From positions 124,001 to 188,000 of the forward strand of contig NZ_PJZF01000008.1 of NCBI RefSeq assembly GCF_002858675.1: a DNA stretch of 64,000 bases. Reading direction: 5' to 3'. Positions 20,866 through 29,131 of the stretch are shown one piece after another. The notes under the pieces were generated by a model. It searched no databases and was not told the DNA's origin. It saw only the letters and a program-made list of their open reading frames with translations. Position 1 is the stretch's first letter; each line of letters begins with the position of its first letter. Origin of the DNA: Chimaeribacter californicus. Its GTDB lineage: Bacteria > Pseudomonadota > Gammaproteobacteria > Enterobacterales > Enterobacteriaceae. The position numbers and the translations under genes are program-made.

Positions 20866-21753
20866 GTGACTGATTCCGCCCTGTGGCACCCCGACACCCT
20901 CCTGCTGCCCTATACGCCGCCCTATGACTGGGCGCTGGTGCATGGCTTCCTGCAAACGCGCGCCATTGCCGGGGTAGAAGCGGGGGACGCGCACCACTAC
21001 CAGCGCACGCTGGTGGTCGGCGGCGTGCCCGGTTGTTACCAGATCGCCCCGGTGCCGGGCGAGGCGGCGCTGGCGCTGCGCATGTCGCCGTCACTCCATC
21101 CGCAACGGGAGGAGGTGGTACGGCGCGTGCGGCGGCAGTGGGATCTGGATGCAGACCCGCAGGCAATCGCTGCCGTGCTCGGGCCGCTGGCGGCTGACCG
21201 GCCGGGGCTGCGGCTCGCCGGGTCGGTGCATGGCTACGAGCAGACGGTGCGCGGCATCCTCGGCCAGCTGGTGAGCGTGAAGATGGCGGCAACACTCACC
21301 GAACGGCTGGCGGCGCGCTGGGGCACCCCACTGGAGATGCCGCACGATCGCCTCAGCGTGCTGTTTCCCCAACCGGCGGCAATTGCCCGCCTGACGGTGG
21401 ATGACCTGCGGTCAATTGGCGTGCAGGCGCGGCGCTCAGCCTGTTTGATCGCGCTGTCGCGGGCGGTGGCAGAGGGGGAACTGGAGGTGGACGCGGTGCC
21501 GGATGCGGAACAGGGCATGCGGCAGTTGCTGGCGCAGCCGGGCATCGGCCCCTGGACGGCCAGCTATATCGGGATGCGCGCCTGGGCGGCGCAGGATGTG
21601 TTCCTCACCAGCGACTACCTGATTAAGCAGCGCTTCCCCGGCATGACGCCGGGGCAGATTGCGCGCTATGCGGCGCGCTGGCAGCCGTTCCGTTCCTACG
21701 CCACGCTGCATTTGTGGCTCGCCTCAGACTGGGTGCCGGAAGGCAGCGCCTGA
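20866..21753 (+). CDS. alkA: 3-methyladenine DNA glycosylase II AlkA
   Basis: A 295-residue base-excision repair glycosylase removing alkylated purines and pyrimidines. The helix-hairpin-helix is LLAQPGIGPWTASYIGMRAW (about 221-240). The catalytic aspartate is D250 in LTSDYLIKQRFPG, equivalent to D238 of E. coli AlkA. The N-terminal beta domain (YTPPYDWALVHGFLQTRA) is present. The start is GTG at 20866 behind AAAGGAG; the protein has about 12 extra N-terminal residues compared with E. coli. The setting between yegD and yegE is the E. coli one. I saw no clear Ada box upstream, so adaptive-response control is uncertain here. Confidence 0.95.
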   Translation: MTDSALWHPDTLLLPYTPPYDWALVHGFLQTRAIAGVEAGDAHHYQRTLVVGGVPGCYQIAPVPGEAALALRMSPSLHPQREEVVRRVRRQWDLDADPQAIAAVLGPLAADRPGLRLAGSVHGYEQTVRGILGQLVSVKMAATLTERLAARWGTPLEMPHDRLSVLFPQPAAIARLTVDDLRSIGVQARRSACLIALSRAVAEGELEVDAVPDAEQGMRQLLAQPGIGPWTASYIGMRAWAAQDVFLTSDYLIKQRFPGMTPGQIARYAARWQPFRSYATLHLWLASDWVPEGSA

Positions 21754-21761
21754 CGCAACCG

Positions 21762-21781
21762 GCCTGTTGCCGGAAACAGGC
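21762..21781. terminator. Hairpin between convergent alkA and dgcE
   Basis: GCCTGTT, six bases, AACAGGC in the 27-base gap between two convergent genes. It lacks a T-run on either strand. It may protect both 3' ends or act as a weak terminator. Confidence 0.35.
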
Positions 21782-24700
21782 TAGCGCATGGCAAAGTACC
21801 CGCTGCTGAGCAGCCCTTCCAGCGGCTGCGGTGCCGAGACCACTTCGCCCTCAATCAGGTCGATGCCCATTTCCATCAGTTTCTGGTGGGTGGCCGGCAG
21901 ATCCACCGGCCCGGCAATACTCTGTGCCTGTAACCGGTGGGCGGTGCCGTGCACAATATTTACCAGGATCTCATCCATCTGGTTACAGTGCACCTGGGCG
22001 ATAAATTGCGGGTCGAGTTGCAGGTAGTCCGCCATCCCGGCGGGCAGCTCACTGAGCGCCGCCAGCTGGTGGCCGGCGTGGGCGATGATGATGCCGCACC
22101 CCTGCTGTTTCAGGGTTTTCAGCAGGGTTTCCGCCTCGGTCTGATGTTGCAGCAGCACGCTTTCATCCAGCCGGAACAGCAACAGGGAAGGTGGGATCAC
22201 GGTCTGGCGCAGGGCGCTGAACAGGGCCGCATGCAGGGCCGGGCTGGTCAGCCCGCTTTCGCTCAGCGTCAGTGCCACCGCCAGCCCTTTGCGCGCAATC
22301 TCCGGCCCGTAGGCCAGCAGCACCCGGCGTACCAGCCAGGCATCCACACTGGCTTCCATCCCCAGCAGGGCCACGGTGGCGTGGAACGCCTCATTGGTGG
22401 CCCCGGTCTCCTCGGCGGCGGCCACCTCCACCGACAGCTGATAGAAGCAGGTGGCCAGCGGGGTTTTTGGCGGCGCGGCGGCGCGCGCCGTTAGCGTCAG
22501 CAGGTTATCCTCCAGGATGCGCGCAATCTGCACCGGGGTGAGCAGCACGCTGTCTTTCTCCAGCAGCCGCGTCTGGCGTGCCTGATAAACCACCACCTGC
22601 CCGCGCCCGCTGTGCTTGGCGGCGTAACAGGCCACGTCCGCCTGCGACATCAGCTCCCCGGCGGTCAGCTGCGGATCGTTGATAATCGTGACCCCAGCGC
22701 TGGCCCCGATGCGGTAGATTTTCTGGTTCCAGTAGAAGCGGAACCCGTTGATTTTCTGCACCAGTACCCTGACGCGCTCATGCGCCGGTTCCAGCGCACA
22801 GTCAAACATCAGGATGGCGAACTCATCCCCGCCGAGCCGCGCCAGCCGGTCACTGTTGCGCAGGCTCTCCTGCATCAGCTGGCTGAGCTGGCGCAGCAGC
22901 TCATCGCCTGCCGCGTGGCCTGCGGTGTCGTTCACCGCCTTGAAGCGGTCAAGATCCAGGAAGGCCAGCCCGTGCTGCTGCCCTTCATTGGCGGTGAGCG
23001 TCAACGCCTGATGCAGATCACGTTCAAAGCTGGTGCGGTTGGGCAGGCCGGTCAGGGCATCATGGGAGGCGTTATAGCTCAGCTTACGCATCAGTTCGCG
23101 GGATTTGCTGACATCCTGCAACACCAGCACCATGCCGAGCAGCTCCTGCTCCAGCGTTCTTAACGGCGACACCGCGCGCTGGATCTCAAAGGATTCACCT
23201 TTGTTGTTGGTGAGCACCAGCGCGTGCTCAATGGCACTGTTCAGGTTTTCATTAACATCAAACGGCAGCAGGTTTGCCACACGCGGGCCGTTCAGGCCGC
23301 GCGACAGGTGCACCACCTCATCAATGTGCTGCCCCACCGCCCGTTCCGCCCGCCAGCCGGTCATCCGCTCAGCCACCGGGTTCATAAAGGTGATTGCCTT
23401 GGCGCGGTTGGTGCAGATCACTGCCTCTTTGATGGCGTCGAGGGTGATGTGCAGCCGCTCTTTCTCCTCATGCAGCGCCTCGGTCAGCTGGTTATTGGCC
23501 TGCTCGGTCATCTTCAGGCTGCTGATGTCTTCAATCTGCGAAATAAAATAGAGCGGGCGCTGGCGCTCATCCCGCACCAGCGATACCGCCAGCAGTGCCC
23601 ACACCATCTCGCCGTCGCGGCGGCGGTAGCGTTTCTCCAGTGTATAACTCTGGATAGCGCCTTCCAGCAGCGCCTGCACTTGCTGCAAATCGGAATCGAG
23701 ATCGTCCGGGTGCGTAATGTCCTGGAAGGTCATTTTTTTCAGGTCATCGGGGCTGTAGCCCAGCAGCGTACACAGCGCCTGATTCACCTGTAACCAGTGC
23801 CCCTGCGGCGATACCAGCGCCATGCCGATCGCCGAATACTCCATGGCGTTGCGGAAGCGGTTTTCGCTCTCCACGATGTGCGCCCGCTCGACGTTCAGCT
23901 TGTGCATCACAATGGTCATGGCATTGGCCGGCAGCAGGATCAGCAGCAGCGGCACATAGTTAAGCAGCGGGGAGTAGGCAGGGTAGCGGATGTGGCCGAT
24001 CTGTCCACTGGCGATCAGCAGCGTGACCATCACCGTCAGGGCGAGGAAGATCAACAGCGCCTCTATGCGGTGCAGGCGGATAGAGGCGGTCAGCAGCAAA
24101 AGCGAGATAAACGCAAACGGGTAGGGCAGCCAGAACAGCGCCAGGTAACTGAACCCCAGGGTGCCCACCAGCATCAGCAGCACCTCCGGCAGGCGCGGTG
24201 AGTGCAGCAGCCGCTGAAGGGAGGTGCGGTGATAAAGCAGCCCGAGCGGGGTCACGCTCAGGATGCCGAGCGACTCGGAGATAAACCAGATGCGGAAGCG
24301 GTTCGGCAGCAGATCGGGGGCATTCAGGTGCGGAAGCAGCATCACGATGGCGCTGATCATCGGGGTAAACACCACGGCGGCGAGCACAAATTTAATCCAG
24401 CTCGCCACGTTCTCCAGCGGGTCATCGGCCGGTAACAGGTAGTGCAACAGGGTGGCGGCCAGCATCGATTCCGCCATGTTAATCAGCGTCAGCGGCAGGA
24501 AGAAGCCGGGCGGCACCCCGCAGAGCAGATTGGCAGCGGCCATCGCCGCGGCAGACCCCAGCAGCAGCACCGGCCAGGTGCGGTGCGGGAAGCGGTAGAG
24601 CAGGGCGATCATCAGTGCGGTCGGCAGCCAGAGCGACACAATCAGCCCATCGACCAGGGTAAAGCGCAGGCAGAACAGCGCCAGTAAAAACACCAGCAGC

Positions 24701-24840
24701 GTAACGCCGCCCAGGGTGCGCCAGCCGGGGCGGATCTGTTGTACCGCTTCCATCTTCAGGTTGCTTTCCACATCAGGGCCTTTTTTATCGTTGCCGCCGG
24801 ACGCAGCAGACCCGGAAGCCGCAGTGTGCGGGGCAGGCAT
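21781..24840 (-). CDS. dgcE: Diguanylate cyclase DgcE (YegE), MASE1-PAS-PAS-GGDEF-degenerate EAL
   Basis: A 1019-residue inner-membrane protein that makes cyclic di-GMP. MASE1 spans about 40-310 (eight or so membrane helices). PAS domains lie at about 328-445 (NAMEYSAIGMALV) and 460-580. The GGDEF domain at 585-750 has the intact active site GGDEF at 670-674 and an I-site R661-x-x-D664 for product inhibition. The C-terminal EAL-like domain lacks the EAL motif and is probably inactive. E. coli YegE is 1105 residues with three PAS domains; the middle one is missing here. The start may instead be the internal ATG at 24753 (MEAVQQ); neither has a strong ribosome-binding site. Confidence 0.92.
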   Translation of the reverse strand: MPAPHTAASGSAASGGNDKKGPDVESNLKMEAVQQIRPGWRTLGGVTLLVFLLALFCLRFTLVDGLIVSLWLPTALMIALLYRFPHRTWPVLLLGSAAAMAAANLLCGVPPGFFLPLTLINMAESMLAATLLHYLLPADDPLENVASWIKFVLAAVVFTPMISAIVMLLPHLNAPDLLPNRFRIWFISESLGILSVTPLGLLYHRTSLQRLLHSPRLPEVLLMLVGTLGFSYLALFWLPYPFAFISLLLLTASIRLHRIEALLIFLALTVMVTLLIASGQIGHIRYPAYSPLLNYVPLLLILLPANAMTIVMHKLNVERAHIVESENRFRNAMEYSAIGMALVSPQGHWLQVNQALCTLLGYSPDDLKKMTFQDITHPDDLDSDLQQVQALLEGAIQSYTLEKRYRRRDGEMVWALLAVSLVRDERQRPLYFISQIEDISSLKMTEQANNQLTEALHEEKERLHITLDAIKEAVICTNRAKAITFMNPVAERMTGWRAERAVGQHIDEVVHLSRGLNGPRVANLLPFDVNENLNSAIEHALVLTNNKGESFEIQRAVSPLRTLEQELLGMVLVLQDVSKSRELMRKLSYNASHDALTGLPNRTSFERDLHQALTLTANEGQQHGLAFLDLDRFKAVNDTAGHAAGDELLRQLSQLMQESLRNSDRLARLGGDEFAILMFDCALEPAHERVRVLVQKINGFRFYWNQKIYRIGASAGVTIINDPQLTAGELMSQADVACYAAKHSGRGQVVVYQARQTRLLEKDSVLLTPVQIARILEDNLLTLTARAAAPPKTPLATCFYQLSVEVAAAEETGATNEAFHATVALLGMEASVDAWLVRRVLLAYGPEIARKGLAVALTLSESGLTSPALHAALFSALRQTVIPPSLLLFRLDESVLLQHQTEAETLLKTLKQQGCGIIIAHAGHQLAALSELPAGMADYLQLDPQFIAQVHCNQMDEILVNIVHGTAHRLQAQSIAGPVDLPATHQKLMEMGIDLIEGEVVSAPQPLEGLLSSGYFAMR

Positions 24841-25045
24841 CCAGTCCCGGTGGGTGATGCCTTATGCTGTGAAATAATAGATCAAAATAGTCGTGGTCAC
24901 TTTCTGTTTATGCAGAGACGCGCCGTCACGCCGTTTTTACGGCGCAGCAGCGCGTTCTTTCCTTATTTTAGCGCAGAACCGCCGGGCCAATCGGTGTATC
25001 AGCCCGGCATAAAGGGGGTATTTCGCGGCGTGGGCCGGCGGCGTG

Positions 25046-26479
25046 TTACAACAGGAAAAGGGTGGCCAGCCCAAGGAAGATGAAAAAGCCGCCGGTGTCG
25101 GTGATGGCGGTAATCATCACGCTGGAGCCGACCGCCGGATCGCGGCCAAAGCGCACCATGGTGGTCGGGATAATCACGCCCATCAGCGCCGCCACCAGCA
25201 GGTTAAGCACCATCGCCAGCGTCATCACCGCGCCCATCTGCCAGTCATGGTAGAGCAGCCAGGTAACGACCCCCATCAGCCCGCCCCACACCAGCCCGTT
25301 GATCAGCGCCACCCCGAGCTCGCGCATCATCAGAAAAGAGACGCTGCCGCTCTGGAGCTGGTGCAGCGCCAGCGCGCGCACAATCATGGTGATGGTCTGG
25401 TTGCCGGTGTTGCCGCCAATGCCCGCGACAATCGGCATCAGTGCGGCCAGCGCCACCAGCTCTGAAATGGTGTGCTCAAACAGGCCGATCACCCGGGAGG
25501 CAACGAACGCTGTACAGAGGTTGATCGCCAGCCAGGCCCAGCGGTTACGCACCGCTTTGCCCACCGGCGAAAAGAGGTCCTCTTCCTGGCTGAGGCCGCC
25601 CATCCGCCGCAGATTGTTGTCACTCTCCTCGTTGACCACGTCGAGAATCTCTTCCACCGTCAGGCGGCCCATCAGTTTGCCGCGTGCATCCACGACCGGC
25701 GCAGTAATCAGGTTGTAGCGCTCAAACGCCCCGGCGGCATCTTCCGCTTTCTCATCCGGCGTGAAGGTAGTGGGGTCACGGTCCATCAGCTCCGCCACGG
25801 TCATTTTCGGCGGGTGGAGCAGGATGGCGGTCAGCGGCAGTTCACCGAGCAGGGTGTTACGCCGGTCAGTGACAAAGATTTTGTCGGTGGAGTCCGGCAC
25901 GCGGCCGCGTTGGCGCAGGTAGCGCTGCACGGCGGCCAGCGTCACCCTGGGGCGCACCGTGACCAGCTCAAAATCCATGATGCGGCCCACGGTGTCGCGG
26001 TCAAACTTCATCACTTCCCGCACCTGGGCGCGCTGTTCCGGCTCCAGCGAGGTGAGCACCCGCCCGGTCAGGTTACGCGGCAGGTACTCCGCCAGGTAGA
26101 CCTGCTCGTCAATGTCGAGCGTGGCGATCGCCCGCAGCAGATCGCGGTCGCTCATCTCTTCGATCAGGCTGTCCCACACGGTTTCATTGGCTTCGACCAG
26201 CACCCGGCCGCGGGCAGTGTTGCTGACCAGCCGCCAGAGCGCCAGGCGTTCATCACGCGGCAGCCCTTCCAGCAGGTCCGCCAGGTCGGCGGCGTGCAGG
26301 CTGTGCAGCAGCAGCTGGAGTTCGGCGGTCTGGTCAAGCAATTCCGGCGGGCTGGGCGGCGCATCGGGCGCGCGCTCGTCCAGCAAATCTTCGACCAGTG
26401 CGTCATTGTTTTGCAGCAGCGCCAGAATGCGGCTGCGGGTTTCCGCAAGTTTTTTAGTGTTGTGATTAGCGGCAGACAT
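25046..26479 (-). CDS. mgtE: Magnesium transporter MgtE
   Basis: A 477-residue MgtE-family Mg2+ channel. The cytosolic superhelical N domain (about 30-135, with LLHSLHAADLADLLEGLP) and a CBS pair (about 140-275, PVVDARGKLMGRLTVEEIL) act as magnesium sensor. Five membrane helices follow, including the pore motif PIVAGIGGNTGNQ. The start at 26479 (MSAANHNTKK) follows AAAGGGAA; the frame opens seven codons earlier but without a better signal. E. coli K-12 has no mgtE here; it sits where the synteny with E. coli breaks. No M-box or other Mg2+ riboswitch was recognisable upstream. Confidence 0.94.
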   Translation of the reverse strand: MSAANHNTKKLAETRSRILALLQNNDALVEDLLDERAPDAPPSPPELLDQTAELQLLLHSLHAADLADLLEGLPRDERLALWRLVSNTARGRVLVEANETVWDSLIEEMSDRDLLRAIATLDIDEQVYLAEYLPRNLTGRVLTSLEPEQRAQVREVMKFDRDTVGRIMDFELVTVRPRVTLAAVQRYLRQRGRVPDSTDKIFVTDRRNTLLGELPLTAILLHPPKMTVAELMDRDPTTFTPDEKAEDAAGAFERYNLITAPVVDARGKLMGRLTVEEILDVVNEESDNNLRRMGGLSQEEDLFSPVGKAVRNRWAWLAINLCTAFVASRVIGLFEHTISELVALAALMPIVAGIGGNTGNQTITMIVRALALHQLQSGSVSFLMMRELGVALINGLVWGGLMGVVTWLLYHDWQMGAVMTLAMVLNLLVAALMGVIIPTTMVRFGRDPAVGSSVMITAITDTGGFFIFLGLATLFLL

Positions 26480-26585
26480 CAGGTTCCCTTTCATCGGCAA
26501 ATGTGCAATTAAGCGCCAACCGGCGCGGCATCCCCTCTCCGGGCTGTGATCAAGGGTAGAACATGGCAGCGTGCTGCGCCGCCGC

Positions 26586-26774
26586 TCAGTGCGGGGCGGG
26601 GGACGCCGCGCGCGCCGGGATCGTTTGCACGGCGGCGTGATCTTGCTGGATCAGCCGCTTCTCCTGATGGTGCGAGATTGCGCCGATACCGGCGTAAATC
26701 ATGCGCCCCAGCAGGATGATAAAGCTGATGGCCAGAACAATTTTGGTCATGCTGACGTTGGTGCGCCGGCGCAT
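26586..26774 (-). CDS. yfgG: YfgG small membrane protein
   Basis: A 62-residue protein beginning MRRRTNVSMTKIVLAISFII, with one hydrophobic segment (about residues 9-30) followed by HHQEKRL and a hydrophilic tail. E. coli YfgG has 63 residues with the same plan (MTRIVLLISFI, GRFIYSSVGAWQHHQ). It has been linked there to nickel and cobalt tolerance, as I recall. GGAGAA lies at good spacing before the ATG at 26774; the frame extends further upstream to 27071 only by chance. In E. coli yfgG lies close to ppx, and the same holds here with a ROK/LacI pair in between. Confidence 0.85.
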   Translation of the reverse strand: MRRRTNVSMTKIVLAISFIILLGRMIYAGIGAISHHQEKRLIQQDHAAVQTIPARAASPAPH

Positions 26775-26944
26775 AAGGTTCTCCAGAGCAGGCACCGCGC
26801 CGGTCTCTGCGGCGGGCACCCGGTAATAAGTTGATTTCACATGAAAGTGTAAAAGCTTTTCAAAACGCCTGTCCAGCCTGAAAAATGAACAAGCCGGGGA
26901 CACGCGCCCTAAGATAGGCGATTGGCCTAAATAAGAAATAAACA

Positions 26945-27000
26945 GGGGGACGAAAACCCCCGCTAAAGCGTGCCTGCCATGATCCAGGTCAACAGGCACG
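26945..27000 (-). terminator. Two hairpins downstream of the ROK kinase gene
   Basis: Reading leftward after the ROK stop codon, CGTGCCTG pairs with CAGGCACG (27000-26969). A second stem GGGGG-N7-CCCCC (26961-26945) is followed by TGTTTATTTC. The T-tract is poor, so terminator function is tentative. Confidence 0.4.
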
Positions 27001-27018
27001 AAAACAGGGGCACCGGGC

Positions 27019-27927
27019 CTACGGGCAGCGGGCACCGAGCCAGGCGGCGCCGCGCACGCAGCTGCTGTCACCGTGGTGGGCGGGCAGAATGCGGGTGGTG
27101 AAGGTGTCGGTAAAGGTGTAGCGGCCGGTCAGCGCCTCCAGGCCGGGGTAGATCTCCGGCACATTCGACAGCCCGCCGCCCAGCACGATTGCGCCGGGGT
27201 CCAGGTGATTGACCACGGAAGCCAGCGTGCGCGCCAGCTGGTCACGGTACAGGGCAAACTGCGCCACGGCGGCCGGATCGCCCCGGCGCATCCGTTCAAT
27301 AATCGCGGCGGCCGTCAGGCTTTCGCCCTGTTGCACGGCGAAACGCTGTGACAGGCCGGTGCCGGAGACAAAGGATTCCACGCAGTTCTGTTGCCCGCAG
27401 TAGCAGGTGACCGGCGGGCCATCCCGTTCCGGCGTGTAGCCGGGCAGCGGGTTATGGCCGCATTCGGCAGCATTGCCGTTGTTGCCGGTGATCATCCGCT
27501 TGCCGATGCTGAGGCCGCCGCCGCAGCCGGTGCCGAGGGTAACGCCGAACACAATCTCATGGTCATGCCCGGCACCATCCACCGCTTCAGAGAGCGCAAA
27601 GCAGTTGCCGTCATTGGCGATGGCCACCGGCTGCTGCAACTGCGCCATGAGGTCGCGCTGTAACGGCCGGCCGTTCAGCACCAGGATATTGGAATTTTTA
27701 ATCAGCCCGGTGATTGGCGACACGCTGCCGGGCAGGCAGAGGCCGATTGAAAACGGCGCGCTCTGCCGCTGCCGCAGCCCCAGGATCAACTGGCTGAGAT
27801 CCGCCAGGAACGCGGCATACGTGGCTTTTTGCGTGGCGCTGCGCTGCTTCTCCAGCACTTCGCCCTGTTCGGAAAACAACACCACCTCAATTTTTGTGCC
27901 GCCAATATCCAGCCCCAGTCTGTTCAT
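27019..27927 (-). CDS. ROK-family sugar kinase, Mak (fructokinase)-like
   Basis: A 302-residue ROK kinase. The ATP-binding LGLDIGGTKIEVVLF is at the N-terminus, the catalytic base D106 lies in IANDGNCFALSE and the zinc site is in CYCGQQNCVESFVSGTG. The closing GDSSCVRGAAWLG is typical. The block LPGSVSPITGLIKNSN-ILVLNGRPL resembles E. coli Mak (manno(fructo)kinase) more than NagK, so a hexose such as fructose is the best guess. It is divergent from a LacI-type regulator, and both promoters carry copies of the same palindrome. No transporter gene for the sugar is adjacent. Confidence 0.88.
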   Translation of the reverse strand: MNRLGLDIGGTKIEVVLFSEQGEVLEKQRSATQKATYAAFLADLSQLILGLRQRQSAPFSIGLCLPGSVSPITGLIKNSNILVLNGRPLQRDLMAQLQQPVAIANDGNCFALSEAVDGAGHDHEIVFGVTLGTGCGGGLSIGKRMITGNNGNAAECGHNPLPGYTPERDGPPVTCYCGQQNCVESFVSGTGLSQRFAVQQGESLTAAAIIERMRRGDPAAVAQFALYRDQLARTLASVVNHLDPGAIVLGGGLSNVPEIYPGLEALTGRYTFTDTFTTRILPAHHGDSSCVRGAAWLGARCP

Positions 27928-27971
27928 GATGATCTCTCCGTGAAAATAGTGCCGGAAAGCCTACCGCGCTT

Positions 27972-27992
27972 ATTTTGTTTAGTAAACAAAAT
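27972..27992. promoter_or_regulatory. Operator 1 of the ROK/LacI intergenic region
   Basis: A perfect 21-base palindrome: arms ATTTTGTTTA and TAAACAAAAT around a central G. It lies about 45-65 bases upstream of the ROK kinase start. Its form (odd-length TGTTTA-N-TAAACA) fits a LacI-family dimer. Confidence 0.8.
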
Positions 27993-28057
27993 GGTGAGGA
28001 AAGGGTGATCGCTGCCCAATATGGCGTTAATGCAGGCAGGTAAGGGGGTGATATCGC

Positions 28058-28078
28058 ATTTTGTTTATTAAACAGTTA
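28058..28078. promoter_or_regulatory. Operator 2, upstream of the LacI-type regulator
   Basis: The left arm ATTTTGTTTA is identical to operator 1. After a central T the right arm keeps TAAACA and then diverges. The centre is 86 bases from the centre of operator 1 and about 58 before the regulator start, which suits autoregulation and possible DNA looping. Confidence 0.75.
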
Positions 28079-28125
28079 CGATGGCGGCTTCGCCTGCGTG
28101 GGCAGGCAGCAGAACAAGGATCATT

Positions 28126-29112
28126 ATGGCCGTCAGAGTCCGGGATATTGCACAGCAGGCAGGGGTCTCCGTTGGGGCGGTGTCACGCGCGCTGAAAGGG
28201 CAGCCGGGGCTGAAAGAGGCCACGCGCACGCGCATTGTGGAGGTGGCGCGCCGGCTGGGTTATGACTTCAGCCGCCTGCAAAGCAGCCCGATCAAACGCG
28301 TGCTGTTTGTGCTGCACCGTCAGCACAATATCGCGCTGGCCCTGCCGTTTTACTCCGCCGTGCTGCTGGGCGCGGAGAGCGCCTGCCGTGAACGGGGGAT
28401 CGTGCTCAGCGTGCTCGCCACCAGCCCGGCGGATTCGCTGGCGGCGGCGATCCGGCTGCATGAGCCGGATGCGTTTTTATGTGCCGGGTACCTGGAGCCG
28501 GAGCGGCTGGCGGTGCTTAAAGCGAGCGGCAAACCGGTGGTGCTGGCCGATCTGTGGCAGCCCGGCCTTGCCGCCATCAACCCGGATAACCAGCAGGGCG
28601 GCTACCTGGCGACCCGCCACCTGATCGATCTCGGCCGCCGCCGCATCGCGTTTCTGACCCGCTCACTGGCGCATTTCAGCCTGCGTGAACGAGAGAAGGG
28701 TTACCGTCAGGCGCTGTTTGAAGCAAAAATCCTCAACGATCCGGCGCTGGAGGTGGTGGCCCCGCCGGGGGATGACGCTGAGCAGGGGCTGGCGCAGGCG
28801 GTGCGGCAACTGATGGCGCTGCCGGTGCCGCCGGATGCCCTGTTTGCCTGTAATGATGCGGTGGCGCTGATTGCGCTGCGGGTCTGCCGTGAGGCCGGCA
28901 TCCGGGTGCCGGAGCAGCTGGCGATTGTGGGGTTTGACGATATTGAGGCGGCGGCGCAAGTGGTGCCGGGGCTGACCACGCTGGCGGTGGACAAAGCCGC
29001 ACTGGGGCGGCAGGCGGTCGAGATGTTGCTGGCGCCGCCGGAAGATCCGCCGCCGCAGCGGCAGTTACCGGTCACGCTGGTGGTGCGCGGCAGCAGCCAA
29101 TCCACAGGGTGA
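28126..29112 (+). CDS. LacI-family transcriptional regulator
   Basis: A 328-residue repressor. The N-terminal helix-turn-helix VRDIAQQAGVSVGAVSRALKG and hinge helix precede a periplasmic-binding-protein-like domain (about 60-328), with NPDNQQGGYLATRHLIDLG and PDALFACNDAVALIAL. The ATG at 28126 follows AAGGA; the frame opens 15 codons earlier but the extension is out of family. It faces the ROK kinase gene across two matching palindromes, so it probably controls that gene and itself. The inducer is presumably the kinase substrate or product. A small hairpin (GCCTGC-GTGG-GCAGGC, 28092-28107) sits in its leader. Confidence 0.9.
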   Translation: MAVRVRDIAQQAGVSVGAVSRALKGQPGLKEATRTRIVEVARRLGYDFSRLQSSPIKRVLFVLHRQHNIALALPFYSAVLLGAESACRERGIVLSVLATSPADSLAAAIRLHEPDAFLCAGYLEPERLAVLKASGKPVVLADLWQPGLAAINPDNQQGGYLATRHLIDLGRRRIAFLTRSLAHFSLREREKGYRQALFEAKILNDPALEVVAPPGDDAEQGLAQAVRQLMALPVPPDALFACNDAVALIALRVCREAGIRVPEQLAIVGFDDIEAAAQVVPGLTTLAVDKAALGRQAVEMLLAPPEDPPPQRQLPVTLVVRGSSQSTG

Positions 29113-29131
29113 AAAGGCGCTGCCGTGCCGG

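Noticed and set aside
26480-26585. Mg2+ riboswitch upstream of mgtE
   Set aside because: The 106-base leader is short and I could find neither the M-box nor the mgtA-type leader elements.
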